Shown here one piece after another: positions 1 to 7,571 of a stretch of DNA of 44,445 nt (position 1 is the stretch's first letter; the number at the start of each line of letters is the position of its first letter). Made by a program: the position numbers and the translations under genes. Source of the DNA: an uncultured Bacillota bacterium (GTDB lineage Bacteria; Bacillota_I; Bacilli_A; RF39; UBA660); contig CAMOSR010000004.1 of assembly GCA_946625165.1 (NCBI GenBank), positions 1-44,445 of the forward strand, in the 5' to 3' direction. The notes beneath the pieces are model-generated. The model searched no databases. It was not told the DNA's origin and saw only the letters and a list, made by a program, of their open reading frames with translations.

Positions 1-381
1 ATAAATTGTTTGTATGTTTTTATTAACATTATTTGCTTTGGAATTTAGTGGGACTAATCCTTGATTTAAATTTATTTTAGGAATTTGAAGATATCCAAAG
101 TAGTATGAATTTCTTTGTGCATTCGAATTGTTATTAGTTTGTTCTTCTTCATTTTCTTCTTGTGTGTTTTCTTCGATGATTTCTTGTTCTTTTTCTGTAT
201 TTTTATCGACGATGTCTGGCTCATTGTTACCGTATAATTCTAAGCTGACTGTTTCAAAGGTTAATCTTATTTTTGACATGACAAAATCATATGATAGTAA
301 GCCTATTCCGATAAGTCCTATAATGAACATAACTATAATTATGATTTCGTTTTTTTTCATTTTTTGTTTTACGTTATCCAT
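1..381 (-). CDS. Sortase, N-terminal part (runs off the window)
   Basis: Reading the minus strand from the ATG at 381 gives 127 codons open to the window edge. The product begins with a short basic stretch, one membrane segment (about residues 12-30), an acidic Glu/Asn-rich linker (about 50-90), and then YFGYLQIPKINLNQGL, which is the usual entry to the sortase beta-barrel. Sortases are membrane-anchored cysteine transpeptidases that attach sorting-signal proteins to the cell wall or polymerise pilins. The catalytic His, Cys and Arg lie beyond the edge, so the class cannot be assigned. No clear Shine-Dalgarno is seen; a second Met seven codons in is an alternative start. No LPXTG-type substrate was recognised in this window. 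Confidence 0.8.
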   Translation of the reverse strand, partial: MDNVKQKMKKNEIIIIVMFIIGLIGIGLLSYDFVMSKIRLTFETVSLELYGNNEPDIVDKNTEKEQEIIEENTQEENEEEQTNNNSNAQRNSYYFGYLQIPKINLNQGLVPLNSKANNVNKNIQTIY

Positions 382-513
382 CGGCGTTCACTACTTTCAT
401 TATTATTTTATCATCTATCATACATTAAATTCAAAAGAAAAAGATAGATTAATTGAAATATTTGTTTTTATTAGTATATGTTTACAGTTATTTTTTTTAT
501 TCTAATATTTTTC

Positions 514-542
514 TATGAAAAAACACTTGTTCGTGTTATAAT
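514..542 (+). promoter_or_regulatory. ruvAB promoter with LexA-like SOS box
   Basis: An extended -10 (TGT then TATAAT, 537-542) lies 16 bp before the ruvA ATG. Directly upstream, 520-533 reads AAAACACTTGTTCG, matching the Gram-positive LexA/DinR consensus CGAAC-RNRY-GTTCG at 11 of 14 positions, with an intact right half-site. The -35 is poor (TATGAA, 514-519, 17-bp spacer). A repressor bound here would cover the promoter. The same 16 bases around the -10 recur upstream of the Y-family polymerase at 27.3 kb. Confidence 0.6.
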
Positions 543-557
543 GAATATGGTGGTATT

Positions 558-1109
558 ATGTATGCTTATATTAAAGGCTTTGTTAATGAAATAGAAAGCG
601 ATTATATTGTTGTTGAGAATAATGGAATTGGGTATTTAATATATACTGCTAGTCCTTATTCTTTTGATATTGGTAAAGAATATACGGTTTATTTATATCA
701 AAATGTTAGAGAAGATGAAATATCTCTATATGGGTTTAAGTCACTAGAAGAAAAACAATTATTTTTGAAGTTGATTGGAGTGAAAGGCCTTGGATGTAAA
801 ATGGCACTTCCTATGATTGCATTAGGCTCTCCAGAGGGAATTGTTGATGCGATTGAAAGAGAAAACATTTTATACTTGAAAAAGTTTCCAAAAATTGGCG
901 ATAAGGTAGCTAGGCAGATTATTTTGGATTTAAAAGGTAAACTTGCGGTAGTTCCTAATCAAAATACGCCTGTTTCTGATGAACTTGTAGAGGCCTTAAA
1001 GAGCTTGGGATATAAAAATGGAGATATTAATAAGGTTGTTAAACAAGTTGATTCTTCTTTAGATATTGAAGAGCAGATTAAAAGTGCACTTAAATTATTG
1101 TTAAAATAA
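558..1109 (+). CDS. ruvA: Holliday junction branch migration protein RuvA
   Basis: RuvA forms tetramers that hold the four-way Holliday junction flat and load the RuvB motor on two arms. The 183-residue length is close to the family norm. The OB-fold occupies about residues 1-62. Two helix-hairpin-helix segments follow (GVKGLGCK at 74-81 and FPKIGDKVARQ at 110-120), then a short acidic linker and the small C-terminal RuvB-binding domain (about 140-183). The ATG at 558 has a GGTGG Shine-Dalgarno a few bases upstream. It is the first gene of a ruvA-ruvB-queA operon; ruvB starts 12 bp after its stop. The LexA-like box upstream suggests SOS induction. Confidence 0.97.
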   Translation: MYAYIKGFVNEIESDYIVVENNGIGYLIYTASPYSFDIGKEYTVYLYQNVREDEISLYGFKSLEEKQLFLKLIGVKGLGCKMALPMIALGSPEGIVDAIERENILYLKKFPKIGDKVARQIILDLKGKLAVVPNQNTPVSDELVEALKSLGYKNGDINKVVKQVDSSLDIEEQIKSALKLLLK

Positions 1110-1121
1110 GGTGGTGAAGAA

Positions 1122-2123
1122 ATGAATAGAGTTTTAACTAATGAAGCGCTTGATGAAGATAGTTTTGAAACTTCTATTAGGCCTGATTCGATAGATGAAT
1201 ATATTGGCCAAACAGAAGTTAAAGAAAATTTAAAAATATTTATGAAAGCTGCTAAAATGAGGGGCGAGGCTTTAGATCATGTTTTACTTTATGGCCCTCC
1301 AGGACTTGGAAAAACGACACTTGCTTATATTATTGCGAATGAAATGGAAAGTAATATTAAAACAACTAGTGGTCCAGCAATAGAAAAAAGCGGAGATTTA
1401 GCCGCAGTTCTTTCTACTTTAGAACCTGGAGATATTTTATTTATTGATGAAATTCATAGAATTCCAAGGTTTATAGAAGAAATTTTGTATTCTGCCATGG
1501 AGGATTTTAAGTTAGATATCATTGTTGGCTCTGATGCTTCTAGTAGAAGTATTAGTATTGACTTACCATCTTTTACTTTAGTTGGAGCAACTACAAGAGT
1601 TGGTGATTTAACGGGACCGCTTCGTGATAGGTTTGGAATTGTTGATAGACTTAATTTTTATACAGAGGATGAACTTACACAAATAGTTTTAAGAACTAGT
1701 AGAGTTTTAAAGTCACCTATTACTGAGGAAGCGGCTCATGAGCTTGCAAGACGTAGTAGGGGAACACCGAGAATAGCTAATAGGCTTTTTAGGAGAGTAC
1801 GTGATTTTGCTTTAGTTGATGGGAAAAGTGAAATTGATTTAGATGTTACAAAAATGGCTTTAGAAAAAATGAAGGTAGATGAGTACGGGCTTGATGCAAC
1901 TGATTATAATTTATTAAATTCGATTATTGATAAATTTAATGGTGGCCCAGTAGGTATAGCTGCGCTTGCTTCTAGTATTGGTGAGGAAGCGTCAACTATT
2001 GAGGATGTGTATGAACCTTATTTACTTCAAAATGGTTTTTTAAAAAGAACAAGTAGGGGAAGAATGGTTACGGATAAAACTTATAATTATCTAGATAGAA
2101 AGAATAATGATACACTTTTTTAG
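1122..2123 (+). CDS. ruvB: Holliday junction DNA helicase RuvB
   Basis: RuvB is the hexameric AAA+ ATPase that pumps DNA through the RuvA-bound junction. Visible motifs are Walker A GPPGLGKT (58-65), Walker B with FIDEIHR (107-113), sensor 1 GATTR (155-159), and GPLRDRFG (165-172), whose Arg is the arginine-finger region. The winged-helix DNA-binding domain fills the C-terminal 75 residues. The length of 333 is normal. It follows ruvA with a GGTGG Shine-Dalgarno and is followed 12 bp later by queA, the order found in many Bacillota. No ruvC is visible; Bacillota normally use RecU as the resolvase. Confidence 0.98.
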   Translation: MNRVLTNEALDEDSFETSIRPDSIDEYIGQTEVKENLKIFMKAAKMRGEALDHVLLYGPPGLGKTTLAYIIANEMESNIKTTSGPAIEKSGDLAAVLSTLEPGDILFIDEIHRIPRFIEEILYSAMEDFKLDIIVGSDASSRSISIDLPSFTLVGATTRVGDLTGPLRDRFGIVDRLNFYTEDELTQIVLRTSRVLKSPITEEAAHELARRSRGTPRIANRLFRRVRDFALVDGKSEIDLDVTKMALEKMKVDEYGLDATDYNLLNSIIDKFNGGPVGIAALASSIGEEASTIEDVYEPYLLQNGFLKRTSRGRMVTDKTYNYLDRKNNDTLF

Positions 2124-2134
2124 GATGTGATTTT

Positions 2135-3157
2135 ATGAAGGTAGAAGATTTTGATTTTTATTTACCTAAGGATTTGATTGCGCAAACACCGCTTTTAAAA
2201 CGTGATTCTTCACGTCTTTTAGTTTTAGATAAGGAAACTGGAGAGATTGTTCATAAGCATTTTACAGATATTATAGATTATTTAAATGAAGGTGATACTT
2301 TAGTTTTAAATGATACTAAAGTTATTCCGGCTAGACTTATTGGTGAGAAAGAAGATACTAAGGCGGTAATTGAAGTACTTATGCTTAGGGATGAAGGCAA
2401 TGATGTTTGGGAATGTTTATGTAAGCCTGCTAAAAGGGTGAAAATTGGCACTATGGTTAAATTTGGCGATAAATTAAAAGCTAAATGTATACAAGTTGGT
2501 GAAGAAGGAATTAGAAAATTTGAACTTATTTATGAAGGCATATTATATGAAATTTTAGATGAACTTGGTGAAATGCCACTTCCTCCTTATATTCATGAAA
2601 AATTAGCTGATAAAGATCGTTATCAAACGGTTTATGCGAAGAATATTGGGAGCGCAGCTGCTCCAACAGCGGGGCTTCATTTTACGAAAGAATTACTTCA
2701 AAAAATAAAAGCTAAAGGCGTGAATGTTGCTTATATTACTTTACATGTTGGTTTAGGTACTTTTAGACCTGTATCAGTCGAAAATATTGATGATCACAAA
2801 ATGCATAGTGAGTTTTATGTGATGAGTGGAGAAGTTGCTAGTTTATTAAATGAAACTAGAAAGAATGGTCATAAAATAATAAGCGTTGGGACAACATCTA
2901 CTAGAACTTTGGAAACAGTTATGAATTTATATGGTGAATTTAAGGCATCTTCAGGTTTTACAGATATATTTATTTACCCAGGTTATGAATTTAAGGGAGT
3001 AGATAAGTTAATTACTAATTTTCATCTTCCTAAATCTACTTTAGTTATGCTTGTAAGTGCGTTTGCTGGGAAGGAAAACATATTTAATGCTTATAGTGAA
3101 GCTATAAAAGAGAGATATCGTTTTTTTTCATTCGGTGATGCGATGTTTATAAAATAA
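2135..3157 (+). CDS. queA: S-adenosylmethionine:tRNA ribosyltransferase-isomerase QueA
   Basis: QueA transfers and isomerises the ribosyl group of S-adenosylmethionine onto 7-aminomethyl-7-deazaguanine at the tRNA wobble position, giving epoxyqueuosine. The 340-residue product starts [17 protein letters not shown], typical of the family. It carries [20 protein letters not shown] and [11 protein letters not shown], which line the active site. Length is normal. It is the last gene of the ruvA-ruvB-queA operon and ends at a hairpin shared with the convergent gene. The rest of queuosine biosynthesis (tgt, queG/queH) is not in the window; tgt often follows queA, so its absence here is a small departure from common order. 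Confidence 0.97.
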   Translation: MKVEDFDFYLPKDLIAQTPLLKRDSSRLLVLDKETGEIVHKHFTDIIDYLNEGDTLVLNDTKVIPARLIGEKEDTKAVIEVLMLRDEGNDVWECLCKPAKRVKIGTMVKFGDKLKAKCIQVGEEGIRKFELIYEGILYEILDELGEMPLPPYIHEKLADKDRYQTVYAKNIGSAAAPTAGLHFTKELLQKIKAKGVNVAYITLHVGLGTFRPVSVENIDDHKMHSEFYVMSGEVASLLNETRKNGHKIISVGTTSTRTLETVMNLYGEFKASSGFTDIFIYPGYEFKGVDKLITNFHLPKSTLVMLVSAFAGKENIFNAYSEAIKERYRFFSFGDAMFIK

Positions 3158-3188
3158 AAATTATAGTTTTTGTGAACTATAATTTTTT
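3158..3188. terminator. Bidirectional terminator between queA and the convergent gene
   Basis: Perfect 11-bp stem AAATTATAGTT / AACTATAATTT with a 6-base loop. It is flanked by an A-rich run on the left (3151-3160) and a T run on the right (3183-3189), so it can work on both strands. The stop codon of the minus-strand gene lies inside the right arm. Confidence 0.85.
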
Positions 3189-4097
3189 TATTTCTTCTTT
3201 AGATAGACCAGTATACTTGGATATAGAATCTATATCTAAGTTATCTTTAAGCATTTTCCTAGCAGTTTCAATTTTTGTTTTTTTCTCAGTTTTTATGGTA
3301 GCTTCTTTGGCTGCTTCTTTGGCTGCTTTCTTGGCTGCTTTCTTGGCTGCTTTTTCTGCGGCTATTTGTATATCTTCTTTACGACCAAGTTCCATTCCTC
3401 TTTCGACATCAATATATTGTACCATTTCAGGATCATCAGTGAGCTCTTCAATTTTTTTAACTACTCTCATAAGCATTTCATCTCCTTCAGATATCTTACG
3501 AAGGTCTTTTACTTTATTAAATGAAAGTATAGCAAGTGCCTTTTCAAACCTTGTAAGCTCTTCATCTAAAGTATAATACTTTTTGTATATTTTTACTAGA
3601 TTAATCCTGTATTTTACAAAATTTTCATTTTCTTCATCTACTAGGCCATCTTCTAAATCAGTTAATTTATAAGTAGAAATTAATTTGTTTTTTAAAGAAA
3701 AATTATCAAAACATATTTGTATAAAATAATGATTTATTCCATCTTTAAATGATACATTGATAGTTTTAACCATGCCTTCAAATAGGTGGGATCTATTTCT
3801 TTTGATAAGTTCATTATTGTTAGTTTTATTCATTTCTAAAGCAATTCTGTCTCCTCCATTAACAAGCATAAGTACATCGGTAGTATTACCTTTATCTAAT
3901 ATATTATCTTTAGTGTATTCGGGATTAATAAAAATAATACTATCAATGTCGATAGGTCTACCTATAGTACTTTGTACAATGAAAGCTGTATAATCTTTTA
4001 AATTATCATCTTCTATAACAGATTTAAAAATATGGTCGTAAGTACCAGGAAAAACTTCACCTCTTTCTTTCATTTTTTTAATGTCTTCTAGTTTCAT
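3177..4097 (-). CDS. PD-(D/E)XK nuclease family transposase-like protein (Rpn/PDDEXK_2 type)
   Basis: The 306-residue protein opens with a region ending GTYDHIFKSVIED (18-30), the usual start of the Rpn/PDDEXK_2 family ('transposase family' proteins with a PD-(D/E)XK nuclease fold). TDVLMLVN followed by RIALEMN supplies the likely catalytic Asp74 and Glu88-x-Asn90; Asn at the last position is a departure from Glu-x-Lys or Glu-x-Gln. The middle is helical. A Lys/Ala repeat (about 246-265) precedes a small C-terminal helical segment ending in a helix-turn-helix-like LSKEEIKKL. The start at 4097 has an AGAGAGG Shine-Dalgarno. No terminal inverted repeats or target duplication were seen, so this is a single gene rather than a complete mobile element. 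A role in DNA cleavage is known only for some family members. Confidence 0.85.
   Translation of the reverse strand: MKLEDIKKMKERGEVFPGTYDHIFKSVIEDDNLKDYTAFIVQSTIGRPIDIDSIIFINPEYTKDNILDKGNTTDVLMLVNGGDRIALEMNKTNNNELIKRNRSHLFEGMVKTINVSFKDGINHYFIQICFDNFSLKNKLISTYKLTDLEDGLVDEENENFVKYRINLVKIYKKYYTLDEELTRFEKALAILSFNKVKDLRKISEGDEMLMRVVKKIEELTDDPEMVQYIDVERGMELGRKEDIQIAAEKAAKKAAKKAAKEAAKEATIKTEKKTKIETARKMLKDNLDIDSISKYTGLSKEEIKKL
3301..3360 (-). repeat. Five tandem 12-bp units coding an Ala/Lys helix
   Basis: Five consecutive 12-bp units: two copies of GCTTCTTTGGCT, two of GCTTTCTTGGCT, and a diverged GCTTTTTCTGCG. On the coding (minus) strand each gives a four-residue Lys/Ala/Glu block, together a charged alpha-helix. 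In-frame units of this kind can gain or lose copies by slippage without breaking the gene. Confidence 0.9.
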
Positions 4098-4277
4098 AAA
4101 GCCTCTCTTTCTAAGAAGGATAATTTACCTTCTATATAAAACATTCTGCAAAGAAATAGTAATTTCCTTTTTAAAATGTAAAAAAATGTGAATAAACTAT
4201 GTCTATCAAAAATAATACTTGTTTTTTTTATTAACTTTTTGATAAACTAATATTGTATAATAGAAAGTAGGAAAAAT

Positions 4278-5282
4278 ATGATTCAAAAAAATAGAGATAA
4301 AAGAAATTATGTAATTGGATTTTTATTAATACTAGTATTATTTATGACAGTGGGATTTGCAGCATTTAATACACTACTTACAATAAACGGAACAGCAAGT
4401 ATAGCAAGTAGTTGGTGTGTTGGATTTGATAATAGAAATACTTCGGCTTATGAGGTAACAAAAGGAGTAGCAAGTGGAACAAATCCGACAGCCTCAATGA
4501 CATATTCAGGAACGGCATGTAGTTCATATTATGTTCCAAACTCTACATTAACAGCTAATTTTTACCAACCAGGTGATAAAGTAGAATATACACTTACTAT
4601 AGTCAATAAAAGTAATATGACAGCAGCTATAGAAAGTATAGAAGTAAACGGAAGCAGTGTAACAAGTAATCAAACGATAACAGACGGAAATATAATATGG
4701 AAAGTATATATGCCAGAAGATACAACCTTAGCAAGTAATGCAACTACAACAATGAAAGTATCAGCAGAATTTCAAAATACAACTAATATAGGAAATATGT
4801 CATCAGGGGAAAGCAGCAGTCTAACAGTCGGAGTAAATGTAGTTCAAGATGATGGAAATGGGGGAATGGATATTACTCCATCAGCTTTTTCGGGAACTTT
4901 ATATGCAATAAATACAAATGAAATTTATAAAGACTCATCAAGATTACAAGACATAGGAACAACTTATAATTCATGTTTAGCTACAGGAAAGAATGTATGT
5001 TTAAAATATACATTAGAAGATGATGTAGTAATAGGTTCAGAAGTGTGTTTTTTATATAATAGTACTGAATATTGCTTAGTGGGAGCAGATGAAGGGGAAG
5101 CATTTAGTACTAATCAAAGTACACTAACAACAGCATTTGGTTCGTGCAATTTTGAGCCAATGGGTTTTGTATGTTTTTCTAGTCCTTGGCATGTTTCCAT
5201 GGATGATAATGATGATGTGCTTGTTACCAATGATAGTTGGAGGTGTCATGTCTTTGGTAGCGGCGATTCATATTGTGGATAA
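4278..5282 (+). CDS. Secreted TasA/camelysin-like protein with Cys-rich C-terminal region
   Basis: The 334-residue protein has a basic N-terminus, a hydrophobic signal segment (about 13-30) ending VGFAAF, then NTLLTINGTASI. This is the same post-signal motif as in the four proteins at 34-38.6 kb. FYQPGDKVEYTLTIVNKS (about 95-112) matches the 'PGD...N-G/S' motif of TasA/CalY-family fibre proteins. After about residue 190 the sequence changes: a linker with ITPSAFSGTLYAI leads to a region with eight cysteines ending GSGDSYCG, suggesting disulfides outside the cell. Processing by the SipW-type peptidase at 38.8 kb is inferred. Codon choice is A-rich (many ATA, ACA, GCA, AGT), unlike the T-rich relatives. 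It sits alone between a nuclease/transposase-family gene and a terminator, consistent with a mobile insertion. Function is unknown; a surface or fibre subunit is likely. Confidence 0.75.
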   Translation: MIQKNRDKRNYVIGFLLILVLFMTVGFAAFNTLLTINGTASIASSWCVGFDNRNTSAYEVTKGVASGTNPTASMTYSGTACSSYYVPNSTLTANFYQPGDKVEYTLTIVNKSNMTAAIESIEVNGSSVTSNQTITDGNIIWKVYMPEDTTLASNATTTMKVSAEFQNTTNIGNMSSGESSSLTVGVNVVQDDGNGGMDITPSAFSGTLYAINTNEIYKDSSRLQDIGTTYNSCLATGKNVCLKYTLEDDVVIGSEVCFLYNSTEYCLVGADEGEAFSTNQSTLTTAFGSCNFEPMGFVCFSSPWHVSMDDNDDVLVTNDSWRCHVFGSGDSYCG

Positions 5283-5352
5283 TGTGTAGATTGTAGGAAA
5301 ATATACTATAATTTTACTAGTCTAATATTATCATTTTGTTATAAATTAAAAG

Positions 5353-5388
5353 AAGGTGTATAATGTATGTTGTTATACATCTTTTTTA
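5353..5388 (+). terminator. Terminator upstream of miaA
   Basis: Stem AAGGTGTATAA / TTATACATCTT (11 bp, one G-U pair), 9-base loop, then a T run to 5387. It ends the Cys-rich protein's transcript just before the miaA ribosome site, so miaA must be read through or start from a nearby promoter. Confidence 0.8.
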
Positions 5389-5400
5389 TGAGGTGATTTT

Positions 5401-6282
5401 ATGGTAATTGTTGTTACTGGGCCTACTGCTACTGGTAAAAGTGATTTAGGTATTTTTTTGGCTCAAAAATTAAATGGTGAAATTATTAATGCTGATAGTA
5501 CGCAAATTTATAAGGGAATGGATATTTGTACTAATAAGGTAAAAGATACATGCGGGATAGTTCATCATTTATTTGATGAAAAAGAATTGTTAGATGATTA
5601 TACTGTTTTTGATTATCAAAGGGATGCTAGAAGAATAATCGATGATATTTTAGCTAGGGGAAAAACGCCAATACTTGTTGGAGGTACTGGTCTTTATATT
5701 AAAGCGGCTTTATATGATTATAAGTTTGAAGATAAAACGCACTTAGAATATGATGGTTATAGTAATGATGAGCTTTACAAAATGCTTTTAGATGTTGATC
5801 CTAATACTAGTATTCATTTAAATAATAGGGTTAGGGTAATCAGTGCTTTAAATTATTATAATGCTAATGGAAAACCTTATAGTGAAAAAGAAAATGATAA
5901 TGCTTTACTTTATGATACTTTATTTATTGGTTTAACTACTGATAGAGAAATTCTTTATTATAAAATTAATCAAAGAGTTGATAAGATGGTGGAAGAAGGA
6001 CTTATAGAAGAGGCTAGGAATTTATATGATATGGGCATTAGAACTAAAGCTGTTATGACACCTATTGGTCCTAAAGAATTATTTGAATATTTTGATGGTG
6101 CTGTTACTTTAGAAGAAGCAATAGAAAGTATTAAGACTAAAAGTAGAAAGTATGCTAAAAGACAGTACACTTGGTTTAATAATCAAATGCCACTTGTTTG
6201 GTTTAAAGTAAATTATGAGAATTTTGATAAAACGTGCATAGAAGTTTTAGAATATATAAAAAGTAATGGTCATTTTGAATAA
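5401..6282 (+). CDS. miaA: tRNA dimethylallyltransferase MiaA
   Basis: MiaA transfers a dimethylallyl group from DMAPP to N6 of A37 in tRNAs reading codons that begin with U. The P-loop GPTATGKS is at 6-13. The substrate motif ADSTQIYKGMDI follows near residue 32 and VGGTGLYIKA near 98. RQYTWFNNQ near the C-terminus is the conserved tail motif. Length of 293 is slightly short of the usual 300-315. GAGGTGATTTT precedes the ATG at 5401. The Phe T-box leader begins about 25 bp after the stop. Confidence 0.97.
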   Translation: MVIVVTGPTATGKSDLGIFLAQKLNGEIINADSTQIYKGMDICTNKVKDTCGIVHHLFDEKELLDDYTVFDYQRDARRIIDDILARGKTPILVGGTGLYIKAALYDYKFEDKTHLEYDGYSNDELYKMLLDVDPNTSIHLNNRVRVISALNYYNANGKPYSEKENDNALLYDTLFIGLTTDREILYYKINQRVDKMVEEGLIEEARNLYDMGIRTKAVMTPIGPKELFEYFDGAVTLEEAIESIKTKSRKYAKRQYTWFNNQMPLVWFKVNYENFDKTCIEVLEYIKSNGHFE

Positions 6283-6289
6283 AATGTGT

Positions 6290-6516
6290 TATAATTATGA
6301 TGTTTTTTAAAGGCTGTGACTGAGAAGTAGTAGTAAAAGTAATTATTGATAGAGAGCTAGGGATTGGTGGAAACTAGTAATAATCTTTTATGAATTCACC
6401 TTGGGAGCTATAATTTATATTATCGGTAACGCGTTATAGTTTTGAGGTAAGTTTATACTTATAAAATAAGGTGGTACCACGTGAATCACGTCCTTAACTA
6501 GGATGTGATTTTTTTA
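6290..6516 (+). promoter_or_regulatory. Phe T-box riboswitch (with extended -10 promoter) controlling pheST
   Basis: An extended -10 (TGT, then TATAAT at 6290-6295) starts the leader. Stem I begins near 6309 and contains the AGTA/GGTGGAAAC-type landmarks. The specifier region TGAATTCACC places the Phe codon TTC at 6395-6397. The conserved T-box AAGGTGGTACCACG is at 6468-6481. A terminator follows: AATCACGTCCT / AGGATGTGATT (6484-6510) and a T run. Uncharged tRNA-Phe reading TTC and pairing its CCA end with the TGGT bulge would favour the antiterminator and switch on pheS-pheT. Confidence 0.95.
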
Positions 6517-6536
6517 TTATTTTAAGGAGGAATATT

Positions 6537-7571
6537 ATGGAAAAAATATTGGATGAATTAAAGAAGGATTTAAATGAAATTAAAAGTATTCAAGTTCTTA
6601 ATGAATTAAAAGCTAAATATTTAGGTAAAAAAGGAAGTATAAGTTCACTTTCTTCTAAGATTAAAGATATGACAGCAGAGGAAAAGAAAAATTTTGGTGC
6701 TACTTTAAACAAAATTAAAAACGAAGCTATTAGTTTAATTGACAGTAAAAGGAAGGAAATTGAAGATGAAATTTTAAATCAAAAACTTCAAAATGAAAGT
6801 ATAGATATAACACTATCAAGCACTAAAGTTCCAGTAGGTGCGCCAAATATTTTAGAAAAAATTATTGAAGAGATTGAAGAACTTTTAATTAGTATGGGTT
6901 ATGATGTAGTGGATGGGCCTGAGATTGAAGAAGATAAATATAATTTTGAACTTTTAAATATTCCAAAAGGGCATCCAGCTAGAGATGCTCAGGATACTTT
7001 TTATTTAAAAGATGATGAAATTTTATTACGTAGTCAAACTTCACCAGTTCAAATTAGAACGATGCTTAAGGGAAAGGGTGAAGAGGCGATTAGAATGATT
7101 TGCCCAGGTAAAACTTATAGAAGAGATAACGATGATGCCACTCATTCTCATCAATTTATGCAGATAGAGGGTTTACTTGTTGATAGAAAAGTTAGTCTTT
7201 CTGATTTAAAGGGAACTTTTGATGTGATTGCTAAAAAACTATTTGGAGCTGATACTGAAACTAGATTTAGACCAAGTTATTATCAATTCACAGAGCCTTC
7301 AGTAGAAATGGATGTTAGCTGCCATCACTGTAAAGGTAAGGGGTGTGCAATTTGTAAGAACACTGGATGGATTACTGTTTCTGGTGCCGGCATGGTTCAT
7401 CCTAATGTTTTAAGAAATTGTGGCTATGATCCTAAGGAGTGGCAAGGTTTTGCGTTTGGTTTTGGTGCTGAGAGATTAGCCATGGTTAAATACAATATAG
7501 ATGATTTAAGAATCTTTTATGCTAATAATATAAATGAAATGAAAACTTTTGATAGAAAGGAGGCAGAGTAA
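6537..7571 (+). CDS. pheS: Phenylalanyl-tRNA synthetase alpha subunit
   Basis: PheS is the catalytic subunit of the alpha2-beta2 enzyme that attaches Phe to tRNA-Phe. The 344-residue product has an N-terminal coiled coil (about 1-80) that grips tRNA, then the class II core: motif 2 region near HSHQFMQIEGLLVD and motif 3 FGFGAERLAM near the C-terminus. The cysteine group CHHCKGKGCAICKNTGW is common in Bacillota PheS. AAGGAGG precedes the ATG. Its TAA overlaps the pheT ATG by one base, which couples translation of the two subunits. Expression is set by the T-box upstream. Confidence 0.98.
   Translation: MEKILDELKKDLNEIKSIQVLNELKAKYLGKKGSISSLSSKIKDMTAEEKKNFGATLNKIKNEAISLIDSKRKEIEDEILNQKLQNESIDITLSSTKVPVGAPNILEKIIEEIEELLISMGYDVVDGPEIEEDKYNFELLNIPKGHPARDAQDTFYLKDDEILLRSQTSPVQIRTMLKGKGEEAIRMICPGKTYRRDNDDATHSHQFMQIEGLLVDRKVSLSDLKGTFDVIAKKLFGADTETRFRPSYYQFTEPSVEMDVSCHHCKGKGCAICKNTGWITVSGAGMVHPNVLRNCGYDPKEWQGFAFGFGAERLAMVKYNIDDLRIFYANNINEMKTFDRKEAE

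Noticed and set aside
128-505. Open frame of 125 codons on the plus strand
   Set aside because: It is the antisense of the sortase gene on the minus strand, has no ribosome site and a low-complexity Phe/Ser-rich product.
3172-3576. Plus-strand frame with an Ala/Phe-rich repeat
   Set aside because: Antisense shadow of the PD-(D/E)XK gene and its Lys/Ala repeat; no start signals.
3177-4097. Complete insertion sequence around the PD-(D/E)XK gene
   Set aside because: No terminal inverted repeats or target-site duplication were found; the only inverted repeats are a terminator and a TATCAAAAA/TTTTTGATA pair (4204-4244) in the promoter region of the next gene.
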